The notes below the pieces were generated by a model. That model saw only the letters and a program-made list of their open reading frames with translations. It was not told the DNA's origin and ran no database searches. The translations under genes and the position numbers were made by a program. DNA of 64,000 bases from Ectobius pallidus (lineage: Eukaryota; Arthropoda; Insecta; Blattodea; Ectobiidae), in NCBI GenBank assembly GCA_964059195.1, contig CAXKWD010000001.1, positions 157,034,532-157,098,531 on the forward strand, written 5' to 3'. Positions 1-12,253 of this stretch are shown in pieces (position 1 is the first letter of the stretch; every line of letters starts with the position of its first letter).

Positions 1-33
1 CCGTCAAAGTCTTCAAGAAAACAACACCTAATG
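1..33 (+). CDS. Arr2: Arr2 first visible coding exon (partial)
   Basis: The window opens inside a codon (..CC). The exon then reads [10 protein letters not shown] plus one base of Gly, and ends at the donor G|GTGAGT. The paired lysines are the phosphate-sensing lysines of beta-strand I in arrestins. The initiator Met is outside the window. Confidence 0.93.
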
Positions 34-2015
34 GTGAGTGCTACAAGAAAATTACTGTGAATAGATACATTATTGATTCATATCTATAAACTATAATGGT
101 ACAATATAAAGCTACATTAAACAAAATAGTATCTTTAATTAAGTTCTTGGTGAATGTTGGACACAAACAAATTAGCCGAAGAGAAGGCTAGGCAAGGCTT
201 TGCTGCAGTACAGATTGGAAAAAAACATTACATCATAATTTACTGCATTTAATAGGTGAAATTTCCGACACTGAAATATAGAATCCTGACTTTATTTTTA
301 TTTCAGCAAAAAGGAAAGTTCTATGTAATTTTTTGTATGCATGTGTATCCTTTCTTTAAGCAGAGAGATTACAACAAATGTCAGTTAAATGAGGCTTGAT
401 TAATTATTATCAGTCGATTCATTTGTAATACTTCACATATAATTTTTACTTATGTATTTAAAATGTTCATTCAGAGTTTATGTTACTTCCAAATTAAATA
501 GAGAAGCGTAAAATATTTTAAAAAATATATAAAAATAAAAGATAAGAAGATTTTAAAATATATTTTTAACATAAATAATGCAAATGTATTAACCCAATTA
601 CAAAAGAAATATAGAACCAAAAGCTATTAATACATGAAAAGTCATATTTCTTATGTAATCTAATGTCCAGCAAGAATAAATAAAAATATGGTCTTTCTCT
701 ACATTGTTTATTCAAGCCCGAAGGAGCAATTTCCTTTCGCAAAGTTGACATGGGATAAGACTACCATTTTGAAAGTATGGAACTTGTTTAACTGACAAGA
801 CATAAATACATATCAGTGGTATACAGTCTTCTCGGGATAAGATATAATCTTGTTCAACCATTAGGCTACATGTCTTTAGTTAAGTGTATATAAATGTCCT
901 CATAGAATATTTAAAGCCTCCAATTAAATTTTTTTTTAACAATAATGGATGGTTTTTAAAATCTTTCGCGAAGTTAGTAACAATTTAGGAATAGTGCCTC
1001 TGGCTCCTATCATAAGCCCAATTCTAAAAATTAAAAAAGTCTGTGTAAGTGATGAAAAAATATTTTATGTAAGCTTACACTAGTTCTGGCATCATAACGT
1101 TTGAACTCATCCCTTATAATAATCTTAAAAAAGTTTTAATTAATCCTTTCAGAGCTAAATTTTTATATAAATACCATCACTCATCAAGTGAAACCGTCAC
1201 TGGACTCTAAGCTTGGATAGTAATCCTAAGGCTTTCACGGCCGGGGTCTTGACAATTGTTCATCTTTCGGGCTGTAGGCCGTGGTCAATGGCTTCTAACT
1301 TGCCTTAGAACTTGGAAGCCATTGACCACGACATACAGCCCGAAAGATGAACAATTGTCTAAGCTTGGAATCAGTCAGGAAAATTTCAATAAAATAGTTG
1401 GTACTCGTATCAATCGTATCAAGAAGATAAATATCCTCACTTTCTTTATAAAGCATAACCCTATTAATCTTATTCAATCCTATTTTATTCAATTTTCAGA
1501 TATGACGAATTGATACGCCAGTAACAGTGAAAAGGTTAATAAAATGTGCGCATAGATGCATGTTTTATCAAACAGCCACTAAATTGTTAGCATCCCGATT
1601 TCAGGCAAGGTCACAGTATACCTAGGCAAACGAGACTTCATAGATCATCTTGACCATGTGGACCCCATCGACGGCGTCGTGGTGGTCGACAACGACTACC
1701 TCAGAGGTCGTAAACTATACGGACAAGTGACAACCACGTACCGCTATGGACGTGAGGAAGATGAGGTCATGGGCGTGAAATTCAGCAAGGAATTAGTTCT
1801 TGCCCGAGAGCAGATTGTCCCACAAGCGAACAACGAGAAGAAGGAACTAACTCCTGTTCAGGTAAGTTGATGTGGAATTTATTTCATGATTGGTAAGTTC
1901 AGGACCACGAAGGCATATTGCAATTGCTAGGCCGTTTGAGGTATTATTTTTTCTGACTTTTTCTGACCTTTTTTTTTCTGACATGATTTGTACTTCATTA
2001 ATGAATTATAGTTTA

Positions 2016-2073
<58 letters not shown>

Positions 2074-5000
2074 CATCAACATGATCATTGTTAAGCTTAA
2101 ACAGGTGTATAAACTACAGAAAAATAACGAAATTAAATGATAAATTTGTCAATTTCATATACCATATTCTTTGACCGAATCTATTCATTTCTGGTATCGG
2201 TCTTCATACTTGGTAGGGTTTACTATCATTTTATTTTTTGTTGTTGCTGATTATGATGCAATTCTGCTTACAGGAGAGGCTCATCAAGAAGTTAGGCCCT
2301 AATGCATTCCCCTTCACGTTTCAATTTCCCCCCAATGCCCCTTGCTCAGTGACACTGCAGCCTGGAGAGGACGACTCTGGCAAGCCTCTTGGTGTCGAAT
2401 ACAACGTCAAGACTTATGTTGGAGAAAATGGAGACGACAAAGGACACAAGAGGTCGTCGGTTTCTCTTGCCATTAAGAAGGTAATGAAATTAATGAACCA
2501 TATGAGGCTGTTAGTAAAATAGAAGGATGACATTTGCACGTTTATTGAATGGTTTAATTTACAATCAACAAAAACTGAATTATTTGGACATTTCATAAAC
2601 CAATGTGCTGATGTTCGCTATTTTGTTATTTCAGCTGCAATTCGCTCCACCATCTCGAGGCCTCCGCCTCCCAAGCTCTCTTGTGAGCAAGGGCTTCACG
2701 TTCTCACAGGGCAAGCTCAACCTCGAAGTGACCCTGGACAGGGAGACTTACTATCATGGCGAGAAATTGTCCGCCAACGTCATCATTTCCAACAACTCAA
2801 GAAAATCTGTCCGAAACATAAAGGTAGGTATCTAAAGATGTGATGTTATAAAGCTATTTCTGTACAACTGATAAGCTACCATAGTGAGCTTTACTTTTAC
2901 TCTACGTAGGCTACCCCGGTGTATTTTATCAATTTAGGTTGGAGGGATATACCAGTTTTTCCACGTGGAGCAGCGGGACTCGCACGAAGGGATATAGCCT
3001 ACATAGAAAGGCTTGTTAGCTGATAACTTTTTTTTTCCCCCAGAGCAAACTCCGCGCACGTAGCATAGGTCTTCCTGGGGAAGTTTAATTTACCGAAGGC
3101 TAATTTAGTATATTCCCTTAAAGAACAGAGTGATACATAGTAAGTCCATCACCTTGCCGGTCATCTAGTAGGAAACTAAGGTATTACTTGGACGTGAATG
3201 GGTCGGGAATATGGTTCAGAGGCTCTAATTTATTTAGGAGTTCTTTAATGTGCCGTAAATCTACAACAAGAGACCCACAGACCCAAAGGAGTTCGTGCCC
3301 AGGAAAATTCAATGACCTCGGCCGGGTTTAAACCCATGATTTCCGGCTCAGAGGAGCAACCCCAGAGGCACCATGGAAGTCCACAGTTGCACATATTCCC
3401 TCAACAAAATGGCTAAGACTTGAACGTAGGGTAAATGACTGTGATATTTTTTGCTATAAACACGATTAGGCCTGAGAATAAATCCATTTTCTTGCTCAAT
3501 ATTTTATTTGAACTTGAATATTTATGTTAATCTCCCATGGATATAAAAAACTGATTAATGTTTATCTATTTTCTGTTGGCACTAGTTAAAACCTGCTCCC
3601 AAAATATAACACTATGCTGCAAAAATACGAACAGGTTTCGAAACTTACAATGTGAAAACTGTTTGCAGGTGTACGTGGTGCAACATTGCGAAGTCACAAT
3701 GGTGAATGCGCAATATTCCCGCCACGTTGCCAGTCTGGAGACCAGGGAGGGATGTCCCATCACTCCAGGAGCTTCCTTCACCAAGGTGTTCTACTTGGTG
3801 CCTCTTGCAGCCAGCAACAAAGTCCGTCATGGCATCGCTTTGGACGGCTATCTCAAGGTAATATAAATTTTCTTAAACATTTTATAACTTATCATTTAGA
3901 TCTGAAATTTTTTCTGATGATTACCCAGTTAATTTTCCTATGAAAATATCCCTTCCTGCTCAGGGGAAAGAGATTCGAAGCTCTTGAAATATGGGAAATA
4001 ATGATATCAGAATTTGATAGCAGCTAGATCAACATCGAAACCAATAAAAAATTTGGATTTTCAAATTATAGAGATGAAGAAGACTGTCAAAAGGTATACG
4101 AAAAATTCCCTCAAGTAAAATGGAATTAAGTATTTTTTTTTTAGATAATGTATTTTTAAGTAAACTGTTACCACAAAGGTTATTATTCATTTCAATGAAG
4201 CATTCTGTTAAGTAAATCAATGGACATTGAAGCATTTCTCCTTGATCTCATCTTGTGTGTATGTATTTATTTACTACAATTAGGCCGTAGCCTGGTGGTA
4301 ATGTATTACAGTCTTAATACATAAGCAAAAACAGAGTAATTATACATAAACAGAAACAACGAAAGAGCTAGCATTTATTTATATTTTATTTTTAGTTCAT
4401 TTACTTAACCCATTTTCCTTGAAGGTTAGCTTTTCAAGAGAACTTTATAATATATATTTTTAATTAATGTAATATATTATGTTTTTTCTTTAAGCATTTC
4501 AATGAAATGAATGGAGGTTAAACGTCGTGGCCTTTTAATTGCTGAAACCAATAGAAGTTTATACACAATGTGACCATCACAAACTTTTTAGATGCCATCA
4601 AAATTAGGGAGGTTCGAGGAGAACATAGGCTTTTTATATTCGTAATTTATTTTCGTATGTTAATATCAAAACTTTTCAAATAAAATAAAAACATTACAGA
4701 AATAAACAAAAAGAATTAATACAAAAATAGCCTATACTATTTTTGCGATTAGTTCTAAAAAATGTACTTTTCTCATTTCCATAATAATTAAAGATGGCTG
4801 ATTGTTTCTGACAGAACTCTATACTAAAACAGGGCATTACAATATAGGTACCCAGTTTTAATGTTGTAAATAATTATTTGCGATGTTTATATGTCCAGGA
4901 TGACGACGTGAACCTAGCATCATCCACGCTGGTTTCTGATGGCAAGTCTCCAGCAGAAGCCATTGGTATCATCATCTCATACTCAGTTAGGGTGAAGGTC

Positions 5001-5864
5001 AACTGCGGCACCTTGGGAGGAGAGCTCGTCACAGATGTACCCTTCAAGCTTCTGCACCCCGCCCCTGGTGAGTTAATGTTTTAGAGATCCGTCGATCATA
5101 AAAAGTCCATAACGTAAACTTTCAGAACAGTCATAATATTTGTTAATGAAATATTACAAAAGTGCTAATTTTATTTGCATCAAGGTTTGGTACAAATCAC
5201 GAAATAAACTAGGCCTACGTGTTCGAATATCGGTGAAAGAGGATTTTTATTTTTTAATGTTCCCAAACCTGGGCAGTGCTGGTCTGGCAAAAATAAAGAG
5301 CTCATGAGCTCATTGGCTAAAAATCTTAAACATATGACGCAAACTCCATTCGGAAGTCGGTCTCAAATTCTATGACCGACTTAGTGAGTAGGGTACCGGC
5401 ATCAGAGTTTCCGCCATTCACAGAGGTCAATGCCGGATTGGAATTATTTAACCTATTGTCATTCATTATAAAATATAGAATCTAGCAATCGAGAATACTT
5501 GCATCATTGATGACTCCTATCGTGACCCTTAAAGTCATTTAAAAAAACGACGTACGGACGTGCAAGTTTTTTTTTCCAAGGTGGTGACCATTTTAATGGT
5601 TCCGTTTCATGCTATGTTCAGTTTCTTTCAACGATTCTAGCCAAATGGTTCCCCTGTAAAAAATGGTGTCTTCAAATGAATGATGACATTTGTAAAACCT
5701 TTAAAGACTGCTATGAAGAACAGACCTTATTTTTTTACGAGAGATCTACTTTTCACGGGACTAATGGTAATATTAATAAAAATATCCGACTCTTTTCAGA
5801 TGCCCTGTATCTTAATTGAGTGTTCGAAATATACGCAGTCTATTGTTTTACAAAAAATTGAGTT

Positions 5865-5903
<39 letters not shown>

Positions 5904-6816
5904 TATTATCCAAGTTTTAACCTTATTTTACCCGAAGGTATATTAAGGTTATAGTTATTAACAATCACTTAACATTCTAAATATTAAAGTAATATATATA
6001 TATATACAAGAGTATTGAGTAATGAGATGGCTAACAATTTAACATGAGATGACTAACACTATTTGGTTAAAGTCTAGTTTTAACAAATATATAAATTTAG
6101 AAATAGTGTATGAAATGGTTAACAACATACGCTAATAGTTAACGTAGTTGCTGATACAGTATCTGATATACATTTCTAACTATAGAACTTAACTACTGGT
6201 ACAATTTTATCTTTGGAAATATGGTATTTAAAAATGATATAAAGTATTTATATGATTTACGGTTTACTAAAACATCTGTGAGTGGCTTAGAAAGTGTGCA
6301 GTCCACAGATTCCAACAGCAATCTAAGTTCGTATCTCTCACTATGAATTGAGTTAGTACTCCACCAATACTCAGCTGGCTATAGGGCCTATAGGCCTTTA
6401 TCTATACAAATTCCAACATAATATATAAGTATACTATATGTATAAATAATTAATTATGTTTATGCGTGTCTTGACTGTAAAACGTGTATTTTTTAAAGAA
6501 GAAAAAAATCTTAGGGTATACCTTAGGTGTAAGAAAAAAGACCTGCACAAATGCGCAAAATATGGGAATAGAGGATTATATTTATTCGAGGTCACTCAAA
6601 AAAGTTATATTCGATTGCTTCATATATTTTTTATTTTTTATTTTAATCATGATATTTTTCATTGCAGGCACGATGGAGCGGGAGAAGGCAAATGCATTGA
6701 AGAAGTGCAAGAGCATTGACCGTTCTCGCTACGAGAATTCGCGCTACGTCTCCGACGACGAAGACAACATCGTCTTCGAAGATTTCGCCCGTCTTCGCCT
6801 GAACGAGCCCGAGTAA
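1..6816 (+). CDS. Arr2: Visual arrestin Arr2 (phosrestin-type), 5' partial
   Basis: This gene encodes an arrestin that binds light-activated, phosphorylated rhodopsin in photoreceptor rhabdomeres and stops signalling. The coding exons are 1-33, 1605-1861, 2274-2480, 2635-2823, 3669-3857, 4899-5067 and 6668-6816. Every junction is GT/AG and phase-consistent. About 396 residues are visible; the initiator and roughly three more codons lie upstream, which fits the family length of about 400. The exons carry the N-domain start [12 protein letters not shown], the finger loop [10 protein letters not shown], the gate-loop region [17 protein letters not shown] with the polar-core acidic residues, and the C-tail [12 protein letters not shown], whose Arg closes the polar core and whose Phe residues match the AP-2-binding element. 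The short tail without a clathrin box indicates a visual arrestin, not Kurtz. From memory it is closer to Drosophila Arr2 than Arr1, including the KxKS serine that CaMKII phosphorylates in the fly. Introns are 0.15-1.6 kb and hold only repeats. Confidence 0.97.
1180..1560 (+). repeat. Interspersed repeat, copy also at 30985-31220
   Basis: Patches shared with 30985-31220 in the same order and orientation include ATCAAGTGAAACC.TCA, CTCTAAG, ATTAATCTTA and CAGTGAAAAGGTTA. The class is unknown. The 1251-1359 hairpin lies within this copy and is absent from the other. Confidence 0.45.
1251..1359. repeat. 45-bp-arm inverted repeat in Arr2 intron 1
   Basis: The arm at 1251-1295 (starting GACAATTGTTCATCTTTCGG) is repeated in reverse complement at about 1314-1359 with two mismatches, around an 18-base loop. 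It lies in a transcribed intron and would form a stable RNA hairpin. It sits inside a longer repeat described for 1180-1560. Confidence 0.9.
1605..1861 (+). CDS. Arr2: Arr2 coding exon 2
   Basis: Acceptor TTTCAG, donor CAG|GTAAGT, entering phase 1 and leaving phase 0. It encodes [14 protein letters not shown] through ELTPVQ. This is the N-domain with the [10 protein letters not shown] strand and the [15 protein letters not shown] finger loop that contacts the receptor. Confidence 0.96.
2018..2073 (+). repeat. (ATT)n microsatellite in Arr2 intron 2
   Basis: About 19 nearly uninterrupted TTA/ATT units in the short intron between exons 2 and 3. Confidence 0.95.
2274..2480 (+). CDS. Arr2: Arr2 coding exon 3
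   Basis: Sixty-nine codons in phase 0/0, acceptor CTTACAG, donor AAG|GTAATG. It encodes [40 protein letters not shown] and [12 protein letters not shown]. These segments are typical of the arrestin N-domain, including the three-element interaction helix. Confidence 0.96.
2635..2823 (+). CDS. Arr2: Arr2 coding exon 4
   Basis: Sixty-three codons in phase 0/0, acceptor TTTCAG, donor AAG|GTAGGT. It encodes [20 protein letters not shown], then [16 protein letters not shown] and [11 protein letters not shown]. This is the hinge between the domains and the start of the C-domain. Confidence 0.96.
3050..3372 (-). repeat. SINE family C copy, reverse orientation, in Arr2 intron 4
   Basis: Read on the minus strand, it has a tRNA-like B-box region (GGGTTTAAACCCGG). 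The body contains GTAGATTTACGGCAC and CACGTCCAAGTAAT, shared with the copies at 47171 and 11786. It is diverged and probably old. Confidence 0.7.
3669..3857 (+). CDS. Arr2: Arr2 coding exon 5
   Basis: Sixty-three codons in phase 0/0, acceptor TTTGCAG, donor AAG|GTAATA. It encodes [32 protein letters not shown] and [11 protein letters not shown]. The last segment is the first half of the gate loop with the polar-core Asp. Confidence 0.96.
4899..5067 (+). CDS. Arr2: Arr2 coding exon 6
   Basis: Enters phase 0 and leaves phase 1 (donor CCTG|GTGAGT). It encodes [31 protein letters not shown] and [12 protein letters not shown]. This completes the gate loop and the C-domain core. Confidence 0.96.
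5867..5902 (+). repeat. (TTA)n microsatellite in Arr2 intron 6
   Basis: About 11 TTA units within a 1.6-kb AT-rich intron in which nothing else was recognised. Confidence 0.9.
6668..6816 (+). CDS. Arr2: Arr2 last coding exon with C-tail
   Basis: Acceptor ATTGCAG, stop TAA at 6814-6816. It encodes [17 protein letters not shown], an acidic DDEDNIVF segment and [18 protein letters not shown] matches the serine context phosphorylated by CaMKII in fly Arr2. The acidic/Phe/Arg tail is the autoinhibitory and AP-2-binding element. Confidence 0.96.
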
Positions 6817-7112
6817 ATAGATTACCATCTAACCTCCTTCACAACAACCTCCGTGGCTTTGGAATGCCCGGCGATAGTCGCTTTGGGGCAGGTGAAGCGA
6901 TTTGAACCACTGCATCCCATTGTCATGGTGAAATACTGCTATGACAATAGTAATTAGTAGAGTCTCTTGTGCTGCGTCCATTCTCATACACGTTGCTCTG
7001 ACAATGTAAAAATAAATATGGGAATTGGTCGCATGGTGAAACTCAGAAGACCTTATCCATTGTCATGGTTAATGCTGTGATAATTCTTAGTTACTGGTTA
7101 TAGATAAATAAA
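6817..7112 (+). other. Arr2 3' UTR with candidate polyadenylation signals
   Basis: AATAAA hexamers occur at 7011-7016 and 7107-7112, so the message probably ends near 7030 or 7130. The UTR holds two imperfect copies of a segment starting CCATTGTCATGGT (near 6915 and 7056). Which site is used cannot be told from sequence. Confidence 0.5.
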
Positions 7113-8013
7113 GAAAGATTAACACTACCAGAAAGTCTTTCTTCTGTAAGCAAATATCTAAGAACAAATAACAATATCTACATAACCAATCAAAATAACT
7201 TCAAAACACCAAATGTCTTTAACCAGTACAATAGCTCCTCTAGTAAAATGGTCCAAAACAAAAATATTAAATACAAATAAAAATAGAAAAATTATAAAAA
7301 TAACATAAATAAGGCAACCAGTAGATGAAACTTTTGGAATGGTAGCAATTAGGTAAATCAAAATTTTGAGAAGCAACTAAAGTGAAAAGACAAGTAGAAT
7401 TTCAAGTTAGCACTCTAAAAGATTAAACCTAACGCAATGCTCTTGCCAGAAGTGACATATCTAATTAAGTGTATATAGGAATAATAATGTAACAAGTCAT
7501 CATTTCAGTATATTCTCATTATTCTGTTTCTCCTCCCATCCAATCGATTCTAACCTTTCTTTGGTCAATTGTGATGAGTTAATCCGACAAAGTAATATCG
7601 ATTGTTTCGTGGTATGATATCTTGGGTTTCCTCGGTTGCACGTTCGCCTGAGTTCAATGTAATCCATAAGATTGTTTACCTTATTGTAATTGTTTGTGTA
7701 AGTGAATAAAACAAGGTTACCGTAATAGTTAGGAGAGTTCTTTTTTTATAACCTCAATGCCATAAGTCACTTTCCTTTCCGCACCATTACGCTTGCAAAT
7801 CTTCAAGCAGGAAGAGAAAATTAGAAACAAAACATAAATGGCGTACTATCTTGTTCCTCTTCCCTTTGTAACCCAGCTTTTTTCTAGCTGTTATGGAAGT
7901 AGCTTTTCAGTCGGTACGGAAGAAGAGCTCTTTTAAGTTTGCATCGAGTACTTTCTCATTTGCATTGCGACCACTAAAGGTCACAAGACTTTTCTAGGTC
8001 TTTGTAAATTATT

Positions 8014-9153
8014 CAGTGAAACCTCCATTTGATGATTGTCGATATAACGACAATACTCAGTACAACGTTAAAATATTATACTTCCGGCATTTTTCCATTA
8101 AAATAATGTAAAATTCCTCTCGATTTTACAAATCGGGAGCAAATTTTTAAAATTCACGATTGTCCTCGATTTTCAAAAGTTCTACTGGGAAGTAATCACT
8201 GATTTGAGAACTCTTCATTTATCCCAATAGTGGGCGAGGTTATCCAGTTATCCCAAAGCTAGTGATATGGGCACATCAAATTTCCTGAAGATTGTTGAGT
8301 ACATCTTGTGTCTGCCTGGTACATCTACATTACATTCAGAATCCCTGTAATATACTTTTCCCCGGTACAACGATAAAATAGGTCACGAAAGTGTAAATCG
8401 GAATAAGCAGGCGGAAGAAGGCAAAGAAGAGTAGGAAGAATAAAATGTAAATCTACCAACCAAAATGTAAATAGTCTGCAAATAGGACTAACTATGTAAA
8501 ACGCAACCTTAATACATTACATTAAGTAACGTTAGTATAAGCATACCAAGCATATAAATAACCTTTAGGAATATACGATATACAAAACGCAAATTATATC
8601 AAATGATTATAAATGTAGGGACAAGAGCCCAAATTGGGGCTCAAACCCTTGGAATAAAAGGGATATTTCCCTCGAAAATTAATGCCTTGCCTTAACCACA
8701 TTAGAAATCACTGCCTCTTGCAGAAATCTCTATCAATTGTCCGTGTATTCCAGAAGGTCATTTAGTGACCCTTGTCACAATAAGGTATTTGTGTATTTCC
8801 CTCTCTATGAAGAAAGTGAAACAGACTGTCATATCCCACTTTTAAAGAGTGTCAAAAATAAAATTTAGGCCCATAGCTTACCACGTATTCCTTGACTGAT
8901 ACTGTATTGTAAAATGTGTTCGGACATAAAGCGTGGTAGTGTTATTTTATTAATTTAAGGCTAGAGTAAGAACTTCATATGCTGAAATTACATTAGTTTT
9001 CCCTAAATAGTTTTTTTTAACTTCAATTACAGGAGTGGTTCACTATAAACCATCAAAGCTAGAACACTTTTTGTAAATTCTCGATATAACAATAACACTC
9101 TGTACAACATTCTTGTATGGCCCGTACAAAATCTTTCTAATGAGATTTCACTG
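8014..9153. mobile_element. Degraded Tigger/pogo-like non-autonomous element
   Basis: The left end CAGTGAAACCTCC and the right end (minus strand CAGTGAAATCTCATTAG) form an inverted pair. Inside, segments with TCGATATAACGACAATACTC and TCGATATAACAATAACACTC recur near both ends. Pogo-superfamily elements often start CAGT.AAACCTC. No transposase reading frame survives, and the TA target duplication is not clear. The rest of 7113-9880 is AT-rich and holds nothing else I can recognise. Confidence 0.45.
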
Positions 9154-9886
9154 TAATTAATGAAAAAATACTTTAAATATATTATATTAATTCTAAGTTC
9201 TCTTGAAAAAGCTGTGTGAAAATAAAACTTTTGGAAAACGAGCTACAAACTTACCGATGTAGGTAAGCTATACTCGTAGAAGAGTTAAATTTAATTATTA
9301 AAGGCACTTAAGCCTGCTTAAGCTTAGTGACAGTCACTTAGGCCTATCGTATGTTTGAAATCATATACTTGAAAGTATTTGAAATTTTATAATACAGTAT
9401 TTTTCCCTAATTGAAAAAGCAAAATGCATTCTAAATAATGTATTCAAATTGTAAAAATGAAAATGTTTTACCTCAAAGATTCTCCAAAACCTGTGATTGG
9501 ATATAACTTTGCTTACTTACATATTTTAAACAGGAACCATCTCTTTCTTGACATTTTAGTAAAGTCATTCGGCGATACACAACGGCTGCAATCGTTAGTT
9601 CTGCATATTGCATACTACCACGGCGCACTCTAATATACTAGGGCTTCATTGTGCATATAATGGAATCTGCGAATTGGTTCTACGGCTTTGTTCTGCAAGC
9701 CTTCATTTGATTAAAGTTATGCCTCATTTCGACAGAACAAAAGACATGGCAGAAGCACGGAACCTATTTTGAAGTACGGTAAGTAAGTAAGTAAGTTATA
9801 GTTTTAATTATTATAAATTTCTTAGAGATTTTTACGCGCTCCAAATTATAAATTATCACTAGGTTTATTCACTACAAAACCACTCA

Positions 9887-10020
9887 CCGAGCGAGGTGGC
9901 CGAGATGGTAGCGTCTTGGACTCGCATTCGGGAGTCCCCGATTTGAATCCTCTTAGCCGGACAATTTGACTCGGTATTTTTTATGGTTTTCCCATCATAA
10001 AGGCAAATGCTGAATTGGAT
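9887..10020 (+). repeat. tRNA-derived SINE (Ser/Leu-like head)
   Basis: GAGGTGGCCGAGATGGTAGCG resembles an A box and GATTTGAATCC a B box. A non-tRNA body with GGTTTTCCC follows. It is not a working tRNA gene because the 5' and 3' acceptor halves do not pair. Confidence 0.6.
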
Positions 10021-10126
10021 ATCTACTTACTATGACTCATCGCCGCTATTTCATCCTGTACTATAGTCATCAAAATTGAATATCAATTGAAATGAACAGA
10101 AAGTCATAACCTATAACAATAGAAGA

Positions 10127-10780
10127 TACGAAGGAGAATCAAATGAAAACTGCAATTAATTTTTTCCAACTATTTTACTATAGGAAGAATGTTTGCTTGT
10201 ACATTATTTTTCTACTTAGTTCCCTCCTAAATCAACGCACTTAAGCCGTTGGATAGGATGTGCTTCGATACCACGTGAGAAAAATTAGTTTGGTTGAAGT
10301 TGTAGCCATTCGTGCACCGCCGATTGGACATCTTCATCAGACTTGAACTTCTGCCCTCCAAGGTGATCCTTTAATGAACCAAAGATGTGGAAATCTGATG
10401 GTCCCAAATCTGGTGATTATGGCGGATGTCGTTGACGGTTTTCATTGTTGCACGAGGAGCATAAGGACGGGCGTTACCATGTTGAAGCAAAACACCTGCA
10501 CTCAGCAATCTCCTTCCCTTTGGCACTATCGGATTTCCACATCTTTGGTTCATTTAAGGATCACCTTGGAGGGCAGAAGTTCAAGTCTGATGAAGACGTT
10601 CAATCGGCGGTGCAAAAGAAAGATTTTTTCTCACGCGGTATCGAAGGACTTTCTATTCGATGGCTTAAGTGCGATGAACTAGGTGGGGCTTGTGTATAAA
10701 AATAATGTACAAGCAAACATTCTTCCTGCAGTAAAATAGTGGAAAAAATTAATTGCAGTTTTCATTTGATTCCCCTCGTA
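10127..10780. mobile_element. Fold-back mariner element (two inverted 3' halves)
   Basis: The + strand from about 10528 to 10698 encodes the mariner C-terminus (SDFHIFGSFKDHLGGQKFKS, then CDELGG). The same region occurs in reverse complement at about 10140-10390. On the minus strand, GNARPYAPRATMKTVNDI marks the central catalytic region only once. The outer ends are inverted copies (TACGAAGGAGAATCAAATGA and its counterpart ending in CCCCTCGTA) with TA at both edges. Neither strand keeps an intact transposase. Confidence 0.85.
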
Positions 10781-11080
10781 AATACACATCCATAGTTACA
10801 TGGCTACTGGTAAAGCCTACACACGGAACCTGACTCATGATATAACCTCGATGTTCAAGAGTATAAATGAAGCTGAATTTTTTAAAATAAAAATAAATAA
10901 AATAAAATAAAAAATAAAAATAAAAAACTCTGTCATTCAACAGCAACATCATTAGCTCATTGGCATCGATACCGATCTTATTTTATTTGTTTTGACAGAT
11001 TGTATCACTATTTCTCATAAAATAATTCCAAAGACTATGCAACTAAAGCAATAATATGGTAAAACAATATACACCATAGG

Positions 11081-11704
11081 CCGATGGCAGGATTTGGGGA
11101 GCATGTGGTCAGCATGTTGACGGTTGTTATTGATGGGTTTCGTGACCGGATCTGCTATTTCGTTAACAAGACGTAGATTCTCAGTTGTCATAACGAGGCT
11201 GATTGCATTTTTTAAAATTTTTTTTATTTATTTATTTTGTTTTGCTCCGGCTTCCACTCCCAGATTATTTGAGCTATAGGCTATAGACTATCTCCGGTCT
11301 AACAACAGATTTCGCAATTTATTCTAGGATCATCGCGTCACCTTCTCTTGAACATAGACCACAGTGAAAGGTTTAGTAAATTTTCTTTGCTATTTTATTA
11401 AAATAATTTGATTCTTGTCCATCTGTCAATTGTCGCGGGGGACGTGTCCCCGAGCTGATTCATCTAGTAGAGTGAAGGGAAACCCGCAAAAATCTCACTC
11501 AGATCGGTTGCTGCGAGTCTGTCCTGCAGCCTCCAAGGCAAATTTTAGGTAATCTGCCCTAACCGTCTTGCTCAATAGGGACTAGGGTATCAAGACTGAG
11601 TGCAGCCCGTTCCAGACAAAATATCCGAGGAGGTACCGGGGATAAAACCCAGAATTTGCGGATCTGTAGTCAACAACGCTAACCACTAGACCACGCAGGC
11701 GATC
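11081..11704 (-). repeat. SINE family B copy split by a 388-bp insertion
   Basis: The pieces 11081-11207 and 11596-11704 match consecutive parts of the copy at 59293-59549. On the minus strand the head reads TGGTCTAGTGGTTAGCG (A box), with a degraded B box. The intervening 11208-11595 is flanked by the 9-bp near-repeat CTGATTGCA / CTGAGTGCA and begins T-rich. This is as expected for a retroposon inserted in minus orientation. Confidence 0.65.
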
Positions 11705-11785
11705 ACTTCAATTAATACAGTTAGGGAAATCGGCTTATTTTATTTAAAGAATAATTTTAAAAAATAATATTAATATATCGGCCCT

Positions 11786-11951
11786 TTCAAGTCCAAGTAC
11801 TACGTCAGTTTCCTGCGAGGGTTTTGAGATGATGGATTTACCTCCTGCCCCTCTGCTCTCTCTCGGAAAATAAGCGTTACCAAATTAGTCTAAGTCCCGA
11901 AACTTCCTCTTGGAGGCTCTATGCCCCAACCTGGGGTCTACAAAGATGTAG
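11786..11951 (+). repeat. SINE family C, 5'-truncated copy
   Basis: It shares TCGGCCC, CAAGTCCAAGTA, CCCCTCTGC, CTTGGAGG.. and CTATGC with the 3' half of the copy at 47171-47653. The tRNA-like head is absent. Confidence 0.65.
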
Positions 11952-12253
11952 GAATAGGAAATAATAGTTTAATCTACACTTACAAATATGAATATTTTGT
12001 AGAATTAACAAAATATATTCCCTAGGGGATCAAAACCGCATATTATATCGGGAGAAATACCAGTAGGCCTACATGAAATTTACGAAAATTAATTTTTGGA
12101 GATGGATCCAGAAAAGGATGGTACATTGCAAGAAACACTCATAACTTAATTGGAATGTAGGTCTGTGGTCCTAGCTCGCGCTGTTCGAAGTTTTTGCTGT
12201 GGTCGTGCCTTGGACAGAACGTGACCGCCGAGGCGCGAAGACACCAAGTGGAC

